From Lachnospiraceae bacterium (GTDB lineage: Bacteria > Bacillota > Clostridia > Lachnospirales > Lachnospiraceae), in the NCBI GenBank assembly GCA_015057205.1, contig SVEW01000004.1, positions 1 through 31,636 of the forward strand: a stretch of DNA of 31,636 bases, written 5' to 3'. The position numbers were made by a program, and so were the translations under genes. Positions within the stretch are counted from its first letter, which is position 1, and every line of letters begins with the position of its first letter. The notes below the pieces were generated by a model. It made no database searches, was not told the origin of the DNA, and was given only the letters and a program-made list of their open reading frames with translations. Of the stretch, positions 23,079-31,513 are shown piece after piece.

Positions 23079-26036
23079 TTATCCTAATAAAGGTGTAATA
23101 GTTGGCATTAGTCGCTCCTTAAAATCACGTATTAATGCACCATTAAATTTGAATTTTGGCAAAGCTCCCTCTGTAGCTTCCTTGTATGCGGCATAATTCG
23201 CATTTTCCTTCAACTTATTCTCGTTAGCAAGTTCTCCATCTTTGAAATTGTAAGCTTCATACTTTACATTTTCGAAATCTATAAACCACTTTTCCGAAAA
23301 TTCCTCAAGCTCTTTTTCAATTACTTTATATCGCATTTGGTTTATAATTACCGACATATCCTGTCCCATAAATCTTGCTTTATCTCGTTCGATTTCATCC
23401 AAAACCTGAACCAGAATACTACTAAGTCCTGGATTATCTTCACCATATTCACGAACAATCTCGCGCAATTCTAGTAACTTACGCGCAAATTCTTTCTCGT
23501 CAACGCTCTCCTCTTCTATATTCAAGAAATCTACAAAGCCTTGCAATAGTTCCACGATATATTCAAAATCAATTTTAAACTTATTAAATGCAACCAATTC
23601 ATAATCATCTATAAAAACTAGGTCTTCCTGCTCATCTTCCTTATCTTTCTTTAAAATTTCTACGATATTTTTATATACCGCTGCATAATTCTCATAGTCT
23701 TCCTGTCCAAATTCAAACGTCTCCATCAAATCTGGCGTATACGCAGAAAAGGATTTCAAATGAGCAAAATCATGATCTAGATCCCTAAACAAGCGCACAA
23801 AGGTCTTCATCTGTTTCTTTGATAAATGCAGCGCGTCTTCTGGAGTTGCGGCAAATGTTCTGATTGTCTTCAACGAAATTCCAAAATTTTCAAGAACTGT
23901 ATCCCAATCTTCCGCTATCGCTTTTCCAATACCGCCTTTCGAATACAAAATCAACGCTTCATTGATTTTTTGCTTATACTCTTTTGGCGTACGGAAAGTA
24001 ACGATTTGTCCATACTCCTTATTCGTATCAAACAAACGATTAGTACGCGAAAATGCCTGTATTAACCCTTGTGGGCTCATAGGTGGTCTATCAATAAACA
24101 GAGTTGATAAGCACGGCGCATCAAACCCCGTCAACAAACGGTCAACAACAATTACTAAGTCGATTTGTTGCTCCCGATCGCAATAACGCTTCTCTTTTCT
24201 AGCCAAACGATCATTCAAATTATTGTTATAGGCATTTAATGCTTCAAGCTGATATTTCGTGCCAAATATTCCGTTATAATACTTCAAGATTCGTCGCATC
24301 GCCTCTTGATTCGCTTGTGAAGATTCGTCATTTTCAGTTACAGAAAACGTCACTGCCACTTTAGGAAAATCTGGTAATGCTCTTCGTATCTCTTCATTAA
24401 TTTTAAGTTCATCTTCACCAGCCTTAACTTTCATAATCAAATCATAGTATTTCTGCGCTGCCGCAATAGATTCAACCGTCAGCATGGCTTCATATGACTT
24501 TCCTTTACCATTCTGCATACCGAATTTTGCCACAGATTGGTTCAATATAATGTTTAATACATTACGCATATGACTCTCGCTGTGATAATATGCCTCTTCT
24601 TCATCCGGTTTAACATCCTTGGGTCCTAGATTTTCGACATTAAATCCTAAAACAGCACCATCATGTATTGCCTCCTTGATAGTATAGCTATGAAGACAAG
24701 GGCCATACAACTCTTCCGTTGTCTGTGCTAAATCTCCCTTTTGTTCATACTTATTTTCCTCAAAAATCGGCGTTCCCGTAAATCCAAACCAAATTGAATT
24801 ACTAAAAAATCTCTCAATCTCTCTTTTCGTTTGAGGGGTTACTGCTCTATGACATTCATCAACAACAAACGCAACTTTTAAGGCTCGTATCTTTTTATAC
24901 TCTTTTGTTCCCTCTTTAAGTCGTCGATTTATCATCACCTGCATTTTTTGCCTTGTAGTTACTATCATTTGGCGATTATCGTCTGCAAGTCGTTTAATCA
25001 AGCTGCCTACATTTTCTGTGTCATCCACATCTATGGTATCGTTATCTGCATAAGATTGGAATGCACCTTTTGTTTGCAAATCCAAATCTTTCCGATCAAT
25101 TAGAAATACCGTTTTCTCAATTGATGGAATATCCATTAATAAATTTCTAGTAGCTTTATACGAAGTCATTGTTTTGCCCGATCCCGTTGTATGCCATATA
25201 AAACCTGATTTTCCAGATTTCGATGCCACCCGCATTGCTTCAATCGCATGAATCTGATATGGTCGCAATATCAACAATTTTTTCTTATCATTGTCTAAAA
25301 CCGTATATTTTGTTACCATCTCATGCGCTTGTGGAATACGCAAAACATCCTTAGCGAACGCTATATAATCCCCTACAGGTTCGTTTTTATCATCTATCCA
25401 TCCTGTCAAAAACTTCTTATTTAGTTCTGTGTCTCGTGCTGCCGAAAAATACTTTGTATCGACAGCATTACTAACAACAAACATCTGTACATTAGAAAAA
25501 ATCCCATGGAATTTTCCCTCTGCAATGTATTTTTTTATCTGCCTATATCCATCAAGATATGAATGCTCCTTATTCTTCAATTCGATATGAATCATAGGGA
25601 TTCCATTAATTAAAAGTGTCACATCAAACCGTCTATCGCGACTATCTATGTCCTCTTCATCTTTAAACGTCTGATATTGATTTATCACTTCATATACACT
25701 CGAACCACCCGCAATGTGCTCGTTATTCATAACAACAAGGTGGAGTGTTTCGTTTCCACGCTGCACATGAACATACACCTTTCCATTTTCGCCAACTAGC
25801 CACTTACCGGCATCGTAAAAAGATGCGTGAGATAAATCATTCTTCACTTTGGCAAATTCCGATTCACTAAGTGGCGTATCGTCCAATTTTGCCTTGTTAT
25901 TCTGTTCAAGAATGTATTTAAAATTACTCCACAAGTCCTCTTCTGTTTTTATATCAGGACGATATGTCCATTGTGACTCTTCACTACACAACTGCTCGAT
26001 AAGTGTTTTTTCCAACACTGCTTCTAATAGTGCCAT
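23079..26036 (-). CDS. hsdR: Type I restriction enzyme motor/endonuclease subunit HsdR
   Basis: ATP-driven translocase and nuclease subunit of the HsdR2M2S complex. The 985 residues begin with the nuclease domain, with Asp138 and IELKNK (Glu152, Lys154) followed by the DGYRQIKKY motif typical of type I nucleases. The SF2 helicase follows: TTGSGKTMTSY (Walker A near 284-290), VDECHRA, GFTGTPIFEEN, LLTGFDAPCLSTLF and QAFSRTNRL. The C-terminal helical part binds the methyltransferase core. It lies 41 bases downstream of hsdS on the same strand and has no obvious promoter of its own. It lies wholly inside the segment between the silent and expressed recombination repeats. Confidence 0.97.
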   Translation of the reverse strand: MALLEAVLEKTLIEQLCSEESQWTYRPDIKTEEDLWSNFKYILEQNNKAKLDDTPLSESEFAKVKNDLSHASFYDAGKWLVGENGKVYVHVQRGNETLHLVVMNNEHIAGGSSVYEVINQYQTFKDEEDIDSRDRRFDVTLLINGIPMIHIELKNKEHSYLDGYRQIKKYIAEGKFHGIFSNVQMFVVSNAVDTKYFSAARDTELNKKFLTGWIDDKNEPVGDYIAFAKDVLRIPQAHEMVTKYTVLDNDKKKLLILRPYQIHAIEAMRVASKSGKSGFIWHTTGSGKTMTSYKATRNLLMDIPSIEKTVFLIDRKDLDLQTKGAFQSYADNDTIDVDDTENVGSLIKRLADDNRQMIVTTRQKMQVMINRRLKEGTKEYKKIRALKVAFVVDECHRAVTPQTKREIERFFSNSIWFGFTGTPIFEENKYEQKGDLAQTTEELYGPCLHSYTIKEAIHDGAVLGFNVENLGPKDVKPDEEEAYYHSESHMRNVLNIILNQSVAKFGMQNGKGKSYEAMLTVESIAAAQKYYDLIMKVKAGEDELKINEEIRRALPDFPKVAVTFSVTENDESSQANQEAMRRILKYYNGIFGTKYQLEALNAYNNNLNDRLARKEKRYCDREQQIDLVIVVDRLLTGFDAPCLSTLFIDRPPMSPQGLIQAFSRTNRLFDTNKEYGQIVTFRTPKEYKQKINEALILYSKGGIGKAIAEDWDTVLENFGISLKTIRTFAATPEDALHLSKKQMKTFVRLFRDLDHDFAHLKSFSAYTPDLMETFEFGQEDYENYAAVYKNIVEILKKDKEDEQEDLVFIDDYELVAFNKFKIDFEYIVELLQGFVDFLNIEEESVDEKEFARKLLELREIVREYGEDNPGLSSILVQVLDEIERDKARFMGQDMSVIINQMRYKVIEKELEEFSEKWFIDFENVKYEAYNFKDGELANENKLKENANYAAYKEATEGALPKFKFNGALIRDFKERLMPTITPLLG

Positions 26037-26077
26037 ACTGCACTTCCTCCCACTACTTTACAATTTACCCCATTTCC

Positions 26078-27265
26078 TTATTCTGCAGGAAACATGTTTT
26101 GTAACATATACATTTTAACTTCTTTTAATTCATCACACTTACGCTGATGAAGGGTGATAAGGTTGTCGAGTTCTTCAAAACACTTTCCAATTTTTTGCTG
26201 TTCAGCAAAAGAAGGAAACGAAACAGGAATAATTGAAAGGGTTGGAAATTGAACTCGCTGCTTTTCAATCAAAGAACCTGTTGCATAAGTTTTATATAAA
26301 AGTAAAGCTTGAGGGCTCTTTAACCAAGTATTAATGTAATATGCATCATTATTTTCTTTAGCGATCATAGTTATATAATAGCCCGAAACAGCAACACTTT
26401 TGCCCATTGCATTATACCCAACAGCACCAAGAGTCATGTTCATCGGATTATATACAATATCCCCTGGACGTACTTCTTTAAAATTATCTTCCTTCTTTAC
26501 AAGGAACTCTCTATTGTATCTTTCTGATTTTGGAGTTAGTCCATCTTCAACAGTTAGGCTCCATAATTCAATATCATGTTCATTTGGATTTACAAAATTT
26601 GATGTTTGCTCAAATACATCTCCCAACTTACGCTGTTCCCAATCGCCAGTAAATCCCTCAAATCTAATCTCCGGAACTCGCTCCCCATTTTTCGGGAACA
26701 TTTTTTGGAGCATATATTTTTTAAGTTCTTTTGTCTCATCACACTTACGCTGATGAAGGGTGATAAGTGAATCCAATTGTTTGAAATAACCGCCAATTCG
26801 ATCTTGTTCTGCCATATCTTGTGGAATCATGATTTCAGCATTGTTTACCGCATCTGAATTAACAGATTCAAATGTTGAACCTGCAGCGAGTCGTTTCCAA
26901 TAGCCATTCGAGTCCATTTTAACAAGTGTTTGATAAATAAATTCGTTCCCTTTTATACCAGCAACACCTCTGCCAAGTACTACATCATAAGCAGTTTTGC
27001 CCATGGCTCCTGCTGGAGCTCTTACGCTCATAATCAAATCGCCTGCAGCTGCTGTTTTCGTTTTCTGAGTAGTCCATATTCTTGGAGATACCCATCCATC
27101 TTTCAAATCTGCATTTCCCTGCACGAGTATATAATCACTTGGGGTGTCGCTATATGTAGATCCGTCAGGGGATTGTCCCATTGTAATCTGAGCAACTTCT
27201 CCCAACTTACGCTGTTCCCAATCTTCCGTAAATCCCTTAAACCTAATCTTCGGTATATTTGCCAT
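26078..27265 (-). CDS. hsdS: Type I specificity subunit HsdS, expressed copy
   Basis: Reads the target DNA through two recognition domains. The 395 residues form two parallel halves. Half 1 runs from WEQRKLGEVAQITMGQSPDG to GGYFKQLDSLITLHQRK, followed by a conserved helix and the linker PEIRFEGFTGD. Half 2 runs from WEQRKLGDVFEQTSNF to CFEELDNLITLHQRK and the final helix to MLQNMFPAE. The linker text IPKIRFKGFTEDWEQRKLG at the N-terminus is repeated almost exactly at the centre. Each half is bounded by repeats A and B. It follows hsdM by three bases. Which recognition domains it holds should vary between cells. Confidence 0.96.
   Translation of the reverse strand: MANIPKIRFKGFTEDWEQRKLGEVAQITMGQSPDGSTYSDTPSDYILVQGNADLKDGWVSPRIWTTQKTKTAAAGDLIMSVRAPAGAMGKTAYDVVLGRGVAGIKGNEFIYQTLVKMDSNGYWKRLAAGSTFESVNSDAVNNAEIMIPQDMAEQDRIGGYFKQLDSLITLHQRKCDETKELKKYMLQKMFPKNGERVPEIRFEGFTGDWEQRKLGDVFEQTSNFVNPNEHDIELWSLTVEDGLTPKSERYNREFLVKKEDNFKEVRPGDIVYNPMNMTLGAVGYNAMGKSVAVSGYYITMIAKENNDAYYINTWLKSPQALLLYKTYATGSLIEKQRVQFPTLSIIPVSFPSFAEQQKIGKCFEELDNLITLHQRKCDELKEVKMYMLQNMFPAE
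26142..26161 (-). repeat. Recombination repeat B, expressed, end of half 2
   Basis: Minus-strand CTTATCACCCTTCATCAGCG, in inverted orientation to the three silent copies. Confidence 0.88.
26626..26642 (-). repeat. Recombination repeat A, expressed, start of half 2
   Basis: Minus-strand TTGGGAACAGCGTAAGT followed by TGGGAGA, in inverted orientation to the silent copies. Confidence 0.88.
26748..26767 (-). repeat. Recombination repeat B, expressed, end of half 1
   Basis: Minus-strand CTTATCACCCTTCATCAGCG at the close of the first recognition half. Confidence 0.88.
27205..27221 (-). repeat. Recombination repeat A, expressed, start of half 1
   Basis: Minus-strand TTGGGAACAGCGTAAGT followed by TGGGAGA, 15 codons into hsdS. 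Confidence 0.88.
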
Positions 27266-27268
27266 AAC

Positions 27269-28864
27269 TTACACCCCCTCAAATATACTCATGAAGTCTC
27301 GAACAGCATCTTCAGTCTCAGCTGAACTAAAGGTCAATTCAGAAAGCATTTTCATAAACTGCTCATTACCTTCCTTAATCTGCTTATTCGTGTCTTTAAT
27401 TTCTGCGGTTAGTCCCTTTAAATCAATTTCTTCTTCTTCCTCACTTGTATCCACATAACGAGGAATATTTAAGTTATAATCATTTGCTTTTATATCATCA
27501 TAAGAAGCTAAATATGCTTGTTTTTCAACTGTCTTTCTTTCACTGTAGAGTTCAAGAACTTTGTCTATATGCTCTTCACGCATTACATTTTGTTTCTTTT
27601 CTTTTTCAAAAAGATTTGACGCATCAATAAAGAGCACATCTCTTCCTTCTCTGTGCTTTTTCAATACTATAATGCAAGTTGGAATTGATGTATTATAAAA
27701 CATGTTCGCAGGTAATCCGATAACTGCATAAATCGAACCATTTTTAAGAAGTGTCTCCCTAATAGTTCCCTCTGCGGCACCTCTAAACAGCACTCCATGT
27801 GGTAATACGATTGCCATCGTTCCAGTTTGTTTCAAGTGATAAAAGCCATGAAGTAAAAACGCATAATCAGCTTTAGACTTCGGCGCAAGTTTACCTCCAT
27901 AATCCATAAACCGCTCATCTTGTTTAAAACCTTCTGCAGCTGACCATTTAGCAGAATACGGTGGATTCATTGTAACCGCATCAAATTCCGTCTCTTCATC
28001 AGTTGGCCAATCTGCATCTAACGTATCACCATTGCGTAAATGTTGATTTTCTGGGAGCACTCCGTGCAAAAACATGTTCATACGCGCAAGATTGTAAGTT
28101 GAAGGCATTAATTCTTGTCCATAGTATTTGATGTAATCAGGCTCTTTTGAGTAATTTCTACAACTAAGCATAAGTGATCCAGAGCCCATACACGGGTCAT
28201 ATACTTGTAAGCCTTTTTTGTCCTCCTGGCCCCTCATTGCAATACGGCACAAAATCTGTGCCGGACCGTGTGGTGTATAGAATTCACCTGCTTTTTTTCC
28301 TGTTTCCGATGCGAACTGACCAATCAAATATTCATAAGCATTCCCCAAAACATCACCTTCTGCATGAATCAAGTCTGCGCCGTCGAGCACCTTAATCACG
28401 TTTGCAATAGTCGCACTCTGCTTTTGATCTCCCGTACCCAATCTATTTGAATAGAGATCCACATCAGCAAATAAACCGTTAAATAATTCATCCGACTCCT
28501 GAATGCGATTAAATGCCGCCTGCAATTTTTCTCGATTAAAACAGTTATTCTTCGCATCTTTCAAAATACTTACAAATGTCATCTCAGGTGCAAGCGTATA
28601 ATGCATGGAATTCTTTAACTCTGCAAGTAAATCATCCGCATCTGACGTTTTCATGATTTCTTCATATTGCTCCTGCGCATCCTCTAAGCTGTCTGGCATT
28701 GCATCATTTATAAGATCATATACTTTCGCCAAATAGGAATCCGATAAATACTTGTAAAATACGAGACCTAACAAATACGTCTTATACTCATTTGCATCCA
28801 TCTTTCCCCGAAGTTCGTCTGCCCCACTCCATAATACCTGTAATAAATCTTTGCTCTCTGCCAC
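27269..28864 (-). CDS. hsdM: Type I DNA methyltransferase subunit HsdM
   Basis: N6-adenine methyltransferase subunit that acts with HsdS. From the GTG at 28864 it is 531 residues. The N-terminal helical HsdM domain (LLQVLWSGADELRGKMDANEYKTYLLGLVFYKYLSD) is followed by the AdoMet site VYDPCMGSGSLML (about 221-233), FYTPHGPAQI before it, and catalytic NPPY near 300-303. The GTG is preferred over an ATG six codons upstream because GAGGAGAG lies eight bases before it and the ATG has no ribosome site. The gene begins the hsdM-hsdS-hsdR run and follows the zeta-like gene by 29 bases. Confidence 0.96.
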   Translation of the reverse strand: MAESKDLLQVLWSGADELRGKMDANEYKTYLLGLVFYKYLSDSYLAKVYDLINDAMPDSLEDAQEQYEEIMKTSDADDLLAELKNSMHYTLAPEMTFVSILKDAKNNCFNREKLQAAFNRIQESDELFNGLFADVDLYSNRLGTGDQKQSATIANVIKVLDGADLIHAEGDVLGNAYEYLIGQFASETGKKAGEFYTPHGPAQILCRIAMRGQEDKKGLQVYDPCMGSGSLMLSCRNYSKEPDYIKYYGQELMPSTYNLARMNMFLHGVLPENQHLRNGDTLDADWPTDEETEFDAVTMNPPYSAKWSAAEGFKQDERFMDYGGKLAPKSKADYAFLLHGFYHLKQTGTMAIVLPHGVLFRGAAEGTIRETLLKNGSIYAVIGLPANMFYNTSIPTCIIVLKKHREGRDVLFIDASNLFEKEKKQNVMREEHIDKVLELYSERKTVEKQAYLASYDDIKANDYNLNIPRYVDTSEEEEEIDLKGLTAEIKDTNKQIKEGNEQFMKMLSELTFSSAETEDAVRDFMSIFEGV

Positions 28865-28893
28865 TTTTGTTTCTCTCCTCATTTTCCATATTT

Positions 28894-29442
28894 TTAAAAT
28901 TCACACCATTTCGGTAACACATCGTCTTTCTCAACGCACCTACCATGCTCATATTTTGCAACTTTAACAAATGACTCTGTGTTATCAAACAATAGCACAC
29001 TGTCACATACCGGAATCATCTTTTTCAGATTTTCAAGCGATTCCGAATATCTTCTTTCAATATCAGCCTCCGGAATACCATGTCCGCCAGCCTTTACTCG
29101 TTGACGCACCCTTTCCTTCGCAATTTCTACATTGTCAAGACCCACGTAATAAAGTATGACTTCATAGCCTCGTGCCTTTGCAATGTCGATATTGCGAAAA
29201 ATGCTACGTCCACATAACGTCGTTTCCTGATTAAATGTAATCCCAGCTTCTAGGTATTCTTTTAACTTTTTAACAGCAAGAAGTCCGGCCTTTGAAACAT
29301 CTTTAGGATTTTTCCAACTGCCGAACCCTCTAACAATTTCGTCCATATTAATTCTTGGCATAGACTCGTACATATCATTTGTCTGATAAAGCGTCGTTTT
29401 TCCAGCCCCGTTTACGCCTGCAAATATAATGTATTTAGCCAT
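28894..29442 (-). CDS. Zeta-toxin-like P-loop kinase
   Basis: A 182-residue P-loop protein of the zeta toxin/UDP-N-acetylglucosamine kinase-like family. The Walker A motif GVNGAGKT is at 9-16, INMDEIVRGF near 31-40 supplies the Asp expected at the catalytic position, FNQETTLCG fits the substrate side, and RVRQRVKAGGHGIPEADIERRY matches the arginine-rich lid of zeta proteins. It starts one base after the small upstream gene and ends 29 bases before hsdM, all on one strand. True zeta toxins phosphorylate cell-wall precursors. Toxicity here is not shown, and some relatives are plain kinases. Confidence 0.72.
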   Translation of the reverse strand: MAKYIIFAGVNGAGKTTLYQTNDMYESMPRINMDEIVRGFGSWKNPKDVSKAGLLAVKKLKEYLEAGITFNQETTLCGRSIFRNIDIAKARGYEVILYYVGLDNVEIAKERVRQRVKAGGHGIPEADIERRYSESLENLKKMIPVCDSVLLFDNTESFVKVAKYEHGRCVEKDDVLPKWCEF

Positions 29443-29443
29443 T

Positions 29444-29623
29444 TTAGAACCTCTTTTCCTCTATGACTTTCTTCTGTTTCTGTTGCAATACATAGTTTGA
29501 TACAACTCTAAAAAAAGCTTTCTCATCCTCGGTTTCAAGTTCTCTTGCTATATCATCCGCTTCATTAAAATTGATATTTTTGAACGAAGCATAAAACTCA
29601 TGCAACATTTCTACTTTAGACAT
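29444..29623 (-). CDS. Small protein, probable antitoxin partner
   Basis: A 59-residue, charged, mostly helical protein (MSKVEMLHEFYASFKN through QQKQKKVIEEKRF). The ATG at 29623 is preferred because AAAGGGTG lies six bases upstream; a longer TTG start has no such site. The stop is one base before the zeta-like start. Small acidic-helical genes in this position are typical antitoxins, but no family was recognised, so the antitoxin role rests on position alone. Confidence 0.6.
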   Translation of the reverse strand: MSKVEMLHEFYASFKNINFNEADDIARELETEDEKAFFRVVSNYVLQQKQKKVIEEKRF

Positions 29624-29703
29624 AATATTCACCCTTTCCAATGGTGTAATCTGTAATTCCTATATACAATTAGTATACCATTTTTCTAACGAAATAGCAT
29701 TAT

Positions 29704-29728
29704 AAACTATTAAACCGTTTAATAGTTT
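29704..29728. promoter_or_regulatory. Palindromic operator candidate before the toxin-antitoxin pair
   Basis: Perfect 11-bp arms AAACTATTAAA and TTTAATAGTTT around CCG. On the minus strand the right arm in that direction runs into TATAAT, a possible -10 of the small gene. A dimeric repressor bound here would cover the promoter, which would fit autoregulation. Confidence 0.55.
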
Positions 29729-29763
29729 TGTCCTTTCATCCTTCCATCGCATTTACATTCCAC

Positions 29764-30117
29764 CTACAATGGAATCACAAATCCTGCCGGCCCCCCATCA
29801 AGAAGCCCTGATTCTGCGGCCCGCTTCTGGTCTGTTGTTATGTATTCATCCGCTTCCGGCTCTCCCAGTTTACCAAGATACTTGTTCTTATATTTCGTGT
29901 ACGTCGCTGCTGGTGTCTTCACTGTTACATACTCAAATGGCGGAAACGCTCCCATTATAGCCGTAAATACCAGCTGATTGCCGGAAGTCTCCTCTAAGAA
30001 AATACGATAAACCGGTTTCCTATTATCACGTTCTAACGCACCTGACAACGACCGCTTCATCAGTGATTCAAAAACTTCATTTGTCTCTTCCGCAAGGATA
30101 AATATTACCCGGAATTG
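29764..30117 (-). pseudogene. Unrecognised short gene, possibly decayed
   Basis: The frame is open from 30117 to the stop at 29764, about 117 codons. Its only ATG (30060, giving 98 residues) has no ribosome site. Just upstream, in the same frame, ATGAGTTTG begins a further ten codons that end in TAA (30118-30120), as if one nonsense change split a longer gene. The protein has FLEETSGNQLVFTAIMGAF and YTKYKNKYLGKLGEPEADEY and ends GGPAGFVIPL. No family was recognised. It may be a pseudogene or not a gene at all. Confidence 0.35.
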
Positions 30118-30120
30118 TTA

Positions 30121-30329
30121 TCTGTGGGTAAATCCCATAATCAAACTCATGACCGCAAGCCGTTTAATTCACTACTAATACTATAACATATTTTCTTGGC
30201 AATTATCACATTTTACTTTATTCTATTTTCAAAGAAACGGTTTTTTACCGTACAGTATTAGGACTCAAGCGGGCTGCTCGTTTCTTTTTAATAATAACGA
30301 ACCCTCAAATAAGAAAATCCAAATATTTT
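30121..30329. other. Intergenic sequence, no gene seen
   Basis: About 210 bases, AT-rich, with a short hairpin ACGGT-TTTTT-ACCGT at 30237-30251. No open frame of note and no convincing promoter was found. Confidence 0.5.
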
Positions 30330-30618
30330 ACCGCCCACACATCCAATCCCGCTTCCTGGCGGTCACGCAAAAATGCAAAACGTCCCTTCCTGAACCGCCC
30401 AATACTCGAATTCAAGCCGCAGGCGGTCGCACCAATCACAACAGCTGCATCCCCACGACCGCCTGTCGGCGATATAGTCCTCATGAGCGGTCGGCCGCAA
30501 GGGCCCACCTTCCAAAAGTATACCGCCTGTTTGAACCAAATCAACTCTAGGCGGTCTAAAAAATGAAATCTCTAAAATCACGCAACCGCCTGGACATGCA
30601 ATTGCACATCCAGGCGGT
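30330..30618. repeat. Five-unit array of 34-bp inverted-end elements at 64-bp period
   Basis: Five units, each exactly 34 bp, start with ACCGCC and end with GGCGGT (AGCGGT in unit 3), and each is followed by C. They lie at 30330-30363, 30394-30427, 30458-30491, 30522-30555 and 30585-30618. Unit starts are 64, 64, 64 and 63 bases apart. The 22-bp interiors and the 29-30 bp gaps differ from unit to unit. Unit 5 extends its stem (ACCGCCTGGA/TCCAGGCGGT) and has a TGCAATTGCA palindrome in the loop. The period is not a multiple of three, so this is not a protein repeat. It lies downstream of the ADP-ribosylglycohydrolase gene. Function unknown. Confidence 0.8.
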
Positions 30619-30650
30619 CCAAAAACCTCTATTCTCTTCTAAAACAGCCT

Positions 30651-31484
30651 CTACCACATACATTCTAAGATTAATTCCCGATTGCGAAGCTGCTTTGCCC
30701 ACTTTTCGCCTTGTCCATCTAAGCCAAAAGCGATGCCCGCCAGTCCTCCGGCCACTGCGCCGACAGTATCCGTATCTTCCCCAAGATTAACCGCGCGAAG
30801 CACAGCATCCGCAAAGGGATCATCCGCATTCGTAGCCTGACAAACTGCCCACAGCGCCGCTTCTAGCGTATCCACCACAAATCCGCTGGATTTGATTTCC
30901 GACTCTGGAAGTTCCGTCAGGTGACACAATCGTTCAAACGGATGCTCGCAATAAAGCGTTCGCAAAATATCTCCTATCAATTCCCCATCCAATAATCGTC
31001 GTGCCACTTCCACATAAATAACGCAGGCTTCCTTGGAAATAGGGTGTCCATGGGTAATGGCCGATACTGCACGAATCTCTTCGTCAATTGCCCCTGTAAA
31101 GGCCAACGGCAAAATCCTCATCAGGGAACCATTTCCATTTTCCATCGGTCCTACGCAAGGCTGTCCTGTTTTCAGCGCCTTCCATGTTGCATTGCCAACA
31201 TCAAAAACATCCCCATTGGCAGTAAAGGAACCCTCTTGCAACCATGCTACAAAATTCTCCCGCATCTCATCAATCACGATGCTTCCATCATTATTCTTAA
31301 TCGCCATCATAGTTGCTAAGGCCATCGCCGTATCATCCGACCATGTCCCAAGGGGTTGGTTGTGGGTTCCAAATCCCACCATATCCGTACAGGTAAAACT
31401 TCCCCGTGCCTTAAATTCATAAGGTACCCCCAAGGCATCTCCAATTGCTAACCCGAAGATAGCATCTCTCAACTTATCGCTCAT
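30651..31484 (-). CDS. ADP-ribosylglycohydrolase family protein
   Basis: A DraG/ARH-type hydrolase that removes ADP-ribose from proteins or small molecules. The 277 residues have GLAIGDALGVPYEF at the N-terminus (GDALG 15-19), WSDDTAMALA with Ser49-Asp50-Asp51-Thr52 as metal ligands, NGNGSLMRILPLA in the middle, and NLGEDTDTVGAVAGGLAG near 231-248 with the second metal site. All the usual Mg-binding residues are present. GGAGG precedes the ATG. The gene lies about 30 bases downstream of the unrecognised gene at the window end and may be cotranscribed with it. The substrate is not known. Confidence 0.92.
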   Translation of the reverse strand: MSDKLRDAIFGLAIGDALGVPYEFKARGSFTCTDMVGFGTHNQPLGTWSDDTAMALATMMAIKNNDGSIVIDEMRENFVAWLQEGSFTANGDVFDVGNATWKALKTGQPCVGPMENGNGSLMRILPLAFTGAIDEEIRAVSAITHGHPISKEACVIYVEVARRLLDGELIGDILRTLYCEHPFERLCHLTELPESEIKSSGFVVDTLEAALWAVCQATNADDPFADAVLRAVNLGEDTDTVGAVAGGLAGIAFGLDGQGEKWAKQLRNRELILECMW

Positions 31485-31513
31485 ATCTTATCTCCTCCAT
31501 GTTGTTTGTTTTG

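Noticed and set aside
28788..29006. 72-residue minus-strand frame between the zeta-like gene and hsdM
   Set aside because: It overlaps both well-supported genes in another frame and has no domain or ribosome site.
30305..30544. 79-residue minus-strand protein across the array
   Set aside because: The frame begins without a ribosome site and the 64-bp repeat period shifts the frame at each unit, so the repeat pattern is not protein-driven.
30330..30618. CRISPR array
   Set aside because: The period of 64 bp is CRISPR-like, but no segment of 20 bases or more is repeated; only hexamers at the ends are conserved, and no cas gene is present in the window.
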